Below, piece after piece: positions 61,709-63,653 of a stretch of DNA of 63,653 nucleotides. Numbering within the stretch: the first letter of the stretch is position 1; every line of letters starts with the position of its first letter. The notes beneath the pieces were generated by a model, which was not told the DNA's origin, did not search any database, and worked only from the letters and a program-made list of their open reading frames with translations. The DNA is from Gammaproteobacteria bacterium (GTDB taxonomy: Bacteria; Pseudomonadota; Gammaproteobacteria; Arenicellales; JAJDZL01): assembly GCA_022823625.1 (NCBI GenBank), contig JAJEHQ010000032.1, forward strand, positions 1 to 63,653. The letters are read 5' to 3'. The position numbers and the translations under genes were made by a program.

Positions 61709-63309
61709 GCTGCTCGCCTGATCTGACGTCGGAACAACGCAAGTCTATCCTTAACTTGCTTGACCAGTATTTGCCCAATACGACCATTTGGGCATTTGGT
61801 TCGCGCTCAAATTGGACTTCTCATGCTAAATCTGATCTGGATTTAGTTGCCTTTGCATCTGAAAATCAAAAACATCAGGTTGCCCTGTTGGACGATGCCT
61901 TTCAAGAAAGCGATTTGCCCTTCAAAATCGATCTGTCAATTTGGGAAGAACTGTCTGATGAATTCAAAGCACAAATCAAAGCACAATATGTTGTTTTAAA
62001 GAGAAAAAAACGCAAATCTGAGGATGGTTGGCTGAACTTGCCATTCAGCAAAGCGGTTCAATTAAATCCTTCTGTTAAACTCAAACGCGGGGAGTGTTAT
62101 CAGTATGTAGATATGGCAACCATTTCCCCTCAAAATCCAGATGTCTCCGCTCGAACTAGCCGAAAGTATTTAGGTAGTGGATCACGTTTTCAAGATGGTG
62201 ATGTACTGATGGCTAGAATTACACCGTGTCTCGAGAATGGCAAAATTGCGTATTTTAAATCGAATAGGTTGACATCGAAATTTTCGGTAGGTCATGGTTC
62301 AACTGAGTTCATTGTGATTAGGGGTCGGCCAGGCATTACTGATACTAAGTTCGCATATTATTTGGCTCAATGGGAATCGGTTCGTAGTTATGCAATTGAT
62401 CAAATGACTGGTACATCTGGTCGTCAAAGAGTACCGATTGAATGCTTTGATCATAAATTTGTAGTTGTTCCCCCGATTCCAGAACAACATCGTATCACCA
62501 GTATTCTTAGTGCTTTCGACGACAAAATCGAAAAAAACCGACTAATGAATAAAACACTCGAGGAGATGGCTCGTGTTCTTTTCAAATCGTGGTTTATAGA
62601 TTTCGAACCTGTTCGCGCAAAGATGGCGGAGAGAAATACTGGCCTACCCAAGCATATCGACGATCTGTTTCCAGATAGATTGGTGGATTCGGAGTTAGGA
62701 GCGGTGCCAAAAGGATGGGAAGTCGGGTTTCTAAGAGACGTGGCCGTTTTCCCTCGCAGAGTCGTAAATCCAGCAGAAAATTTCAACGATACACCATATG
62801 TTGGCCTTAAGCATATGCCTCGGCGTTCGATCGCACTTACAGATTGGGAGGTTTTGGACAATGTTAAGAGTAACAAATTTGCGTTTTGTGAAGGTGAAAT
62901 TCTATTCGGTAAACTTAGACCTTATTTCCACAAGGTTGGTTTGGCTCCTTTTGACGGCGTATGTTCCACGGACATTGTAGTGGTAACTCCAAAGTTCGCA
63001 ACATGGTCTGCATTTCTATTGTGCTTGGTATCTTCTACAGAATTCGTGAAGTATACGGATAGGACATCGACGGGTACTAAAATGCCACGAACAAGTTGGC
63101 AAACAATGAGCCAATACGAATTTTGTCTACCAACCGAATCAATAGTGCAGATCTTTCAAGAAATAGTCGGACTGATGCTACAACACGTTAGTACCAATAT
63201 TCTGGTCACTTGTTCTCTAACTGAACTGCGTAACACGCTACTCCCCAAACTCATATCTGGAGAAATTCGCCTGCGCGATGCTGAAAAGATAACGGAAGCC
63301 GTGGCGTGA
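61699..63309 (+). CDS. hsdS: MNT nucleotidyltransferase fused to type I specificity subunit HsdS
   Basis: 536 residues from a TTG start at 61699, overlapping the HEPN stop. Residues 1-105 are an MNT domain: LTSEQRKSILNLLDQYLPNTTIWAFGSRSNWTSHAKSDLDLVAF (GSR...DLD active site near 35-49) and LPFKIDLSIWEEL (third acidic site). From about residue 108 (SEDGWLNLPFSKAVQLNPS) an ordinary two-TRD HsdS follows: DGDVLMARITPCLENGKI, then the conserved spacer PPIPEQHRITSILSAFDDKIEKNRLMNKTLEEMARVLFKSWFIDFEPVRAKM, the second TRD, and TLLPKLISGEIRL. Where HsdS would normally start with its own Met there is only AAA-TCT-GAG after a run of seven A, so the two are one frame. Expected to place an AMP-transferase on the R-M complex. 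Confidence 0.85.
   Translation: MEVSCSPDLTSEQRKSILNLLDQYLPNTTIWAFGSRSNWTSHAKSDLDLVAFASENQKHQVALLDDAFQESDLPFKIDLSIWEELSDEFKAQIKAQYVVLKRKKRKSEDGWLNLPFSKAVQLNPSVKLKRGECYQYVDMATISPQNPDVSARTSRKYLGSGSRFQDGDVLMARITPCLENGKIAYFKSNRLTSKFSVGHGSTEFIVIRGRPGITDTKFAYYLAQWESVRSYAIDQMTGTSGRQRVPIECFDHKFVVVPPIPEQHRITSILSAFDDKIEKNRLMNKTLEEMARVLFKSWFIDFEPVRAKMAERNTGLPKHIDDLFPDRLVDSELGAVPKGWEVGFLRDVAVFPRRVVNPAENFNDTPYVGLKHMPRRSIALTDWEVLDNVKSNKFAFCEGEILFGKLRPYFHKVGLAPFDGVCSTDIVVVTPKFATWSAFLLCLVSSTEFVKYTDRTSTGTKMPRTSWQTMSQYEFCLPTESIVQIFQEIVGLMLQHVSTNILVTCSLTELRNTLLPKLISGEIRLRDAEKITEAVA
62004..62010 (+). repeat. Seven-A tract at the MNT/HsdS fusion junction
   Basis: The run lies in the codons for the RKK linker between the two domains. 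Losing one A would stop the MNT frame after about 10 further codons, and gaining one would stop it after 5 codons, leaving MNT separate from HsdS. Homopolymers like this are typical slippage sites, so fused and split states could interconvert. Confidence 0.5.
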
Positions 63310-63564
63310 GCAGTCTCGAAGACACTGACAAACTTTACCTTGAGAAAATTCTGGGGATGGGTGCCGGCTATGTTTTGGACTACATTGATGCTTCCTATGG
63401 CCATTTTTAAGCGCCATAAGATCAACATCCACAGCTCAAAATATCAAATGTACGGCAATTCCAAAGCAAACAAAATGCAAGCATTTTGGGAGATGGAACC
63501 TGACTGGATAGTAGTGTTTTCCAATTGCAAAATGAGTCTGAAATTAACCACGGAGCGGAAATAA
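63306..63564 (+). pseudogene. Frameshifted gene following hsdS, defence-associated family
   Basis: A GTG at 63306 overlaps the hsdS stop (GTGA). The frame gives SSLEDTDKLYLEKILGMGAGYVLDYIDASYGHF and then a TAA at about 63408 in a run of five T. One base of shift continues with FKRHKINIHSSKYQMYGNSKANKMQAFWEMEPDWIV up to 63564. The whole matches the opening of proteins beginning L(E/K)KLLGMG.GYVLDFS..TF..FF...IDI...KY....SKANRLRAFW that I remember as frequent neighbours of type I systems; function unknown. The loss of one T in a T6 explains the break. Beyond 63564 nothing is recognised. Confidence 0.55.
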
Positions 63565-63653
63565 ACCTGTTAATAAATCCATAAAAAACACCAGGAATTG
63601 CGCGCTTTTGGGAGGCGCATATCCTTGTTGCTACGCAACTGTTTTTTTACGGA

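Overview
The window looks like a chromosomal segment of an aerobic, probably marine, gammaproteobacterium-like organism. I infer this from gene content only: polyhydroxyalkanoate (PHA) and acyl-CoA metabolism, ETF-ubiquinone oxidoreductase, a DctP-type solute-binding protein and a cytoplasmic DMSO-reductase-family enzyme. Base composition is moderate. No rRNA or tRNA gene and no transposase could be recognised.

Layout. 1-4.3 kb: envelope genes (Gly-rich exported protein, GT-C and GT2 glycosyltransferases, DUF547 protein, nuclease-like exported protein). 4.3-13.8 kb: fatty-acid/PHA block (HAD hydrolase, thioesterase, enoyl-CoA hydratase, PHA synthase, MaoC hydratase, acyl-CoA ligase, DsbA-fold isomerase, PLP decarboxylase, SDR). 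14-16.6 kb: DUF1989 protein, ETF-QO and a 53-residue zinc-ribbon-like protein. 17-19.8 kb: a YtrA-type GntR/ABC operon with a 9+6+9 palindromic operator over its promoter. 20-21 kb: a HEPN/MNT toxin-antitoxin pair. 21-29 kb: PLP decarboxylase, then an SDR / acyl-CoA ligase / acylating aldehyde dehydrogenase operon resembling sulfoacetate (SauT/SauS) enzymes, a CsaA-like protein and a DmdC-like acyl-CoA dehydrogenase. 29-32 kb: decayed or mobile genes (PEBP-like gene with an in-frame amber codon, Phd/PIN toxin-antitoxin, ATPase remnant). 32-35 kb: glycerate kinase, a 'virulence factor' family protein, an unknown protein and a methylenetetrahydrofolate-reductase-like protein. 35.6-37.1 kb: an arsR-arsI-aquaporin operon. 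37.6-45 kb: a complete-looking corrinoid methyl-transfer operon (activation-domain protein, methyl-THF methyltransferase, UroD-like methyltransferase, corrinoid protein, RACo-type reactivator, CobW GTPase, GntR regulator). 45-50.5 kb: a double-length tandem UvrA. 51-56 kb: agmatinase family, DctP and molybdopterin oxidoreductase genes.

56-63.6 kb is a defence island. It holds a DUF4143 ATPase, then a wrecked type I restriction-modification locus (hsdM with a large internal deletion, an intact HEPN gene and a frameshifted MNT gene). Next to it is an intact locus in which hsdM is followed by a HEPN gene and then by one open frame that fuses an MNT nucleotidyltransferase to the HsdS specificity subunit. 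This physical coupling of a HEPN/MNT toxin-antitoxin module to DNA-recognition machinery is the strongest candidate for an undescribed system here. No hsdR is seen; it may lie outside the window.

The second notable theme is one-carbon chemistry. The corrinoid operon, the MTHFR-like gene and the 'virulence factor' gene together suggest methyl-group catabolism from an unidentified methylated substrate into the tetrahydrofolate pool of an aerobic cell. All functions are assigned from motifs and remembered family resemblance; no database search was possible.
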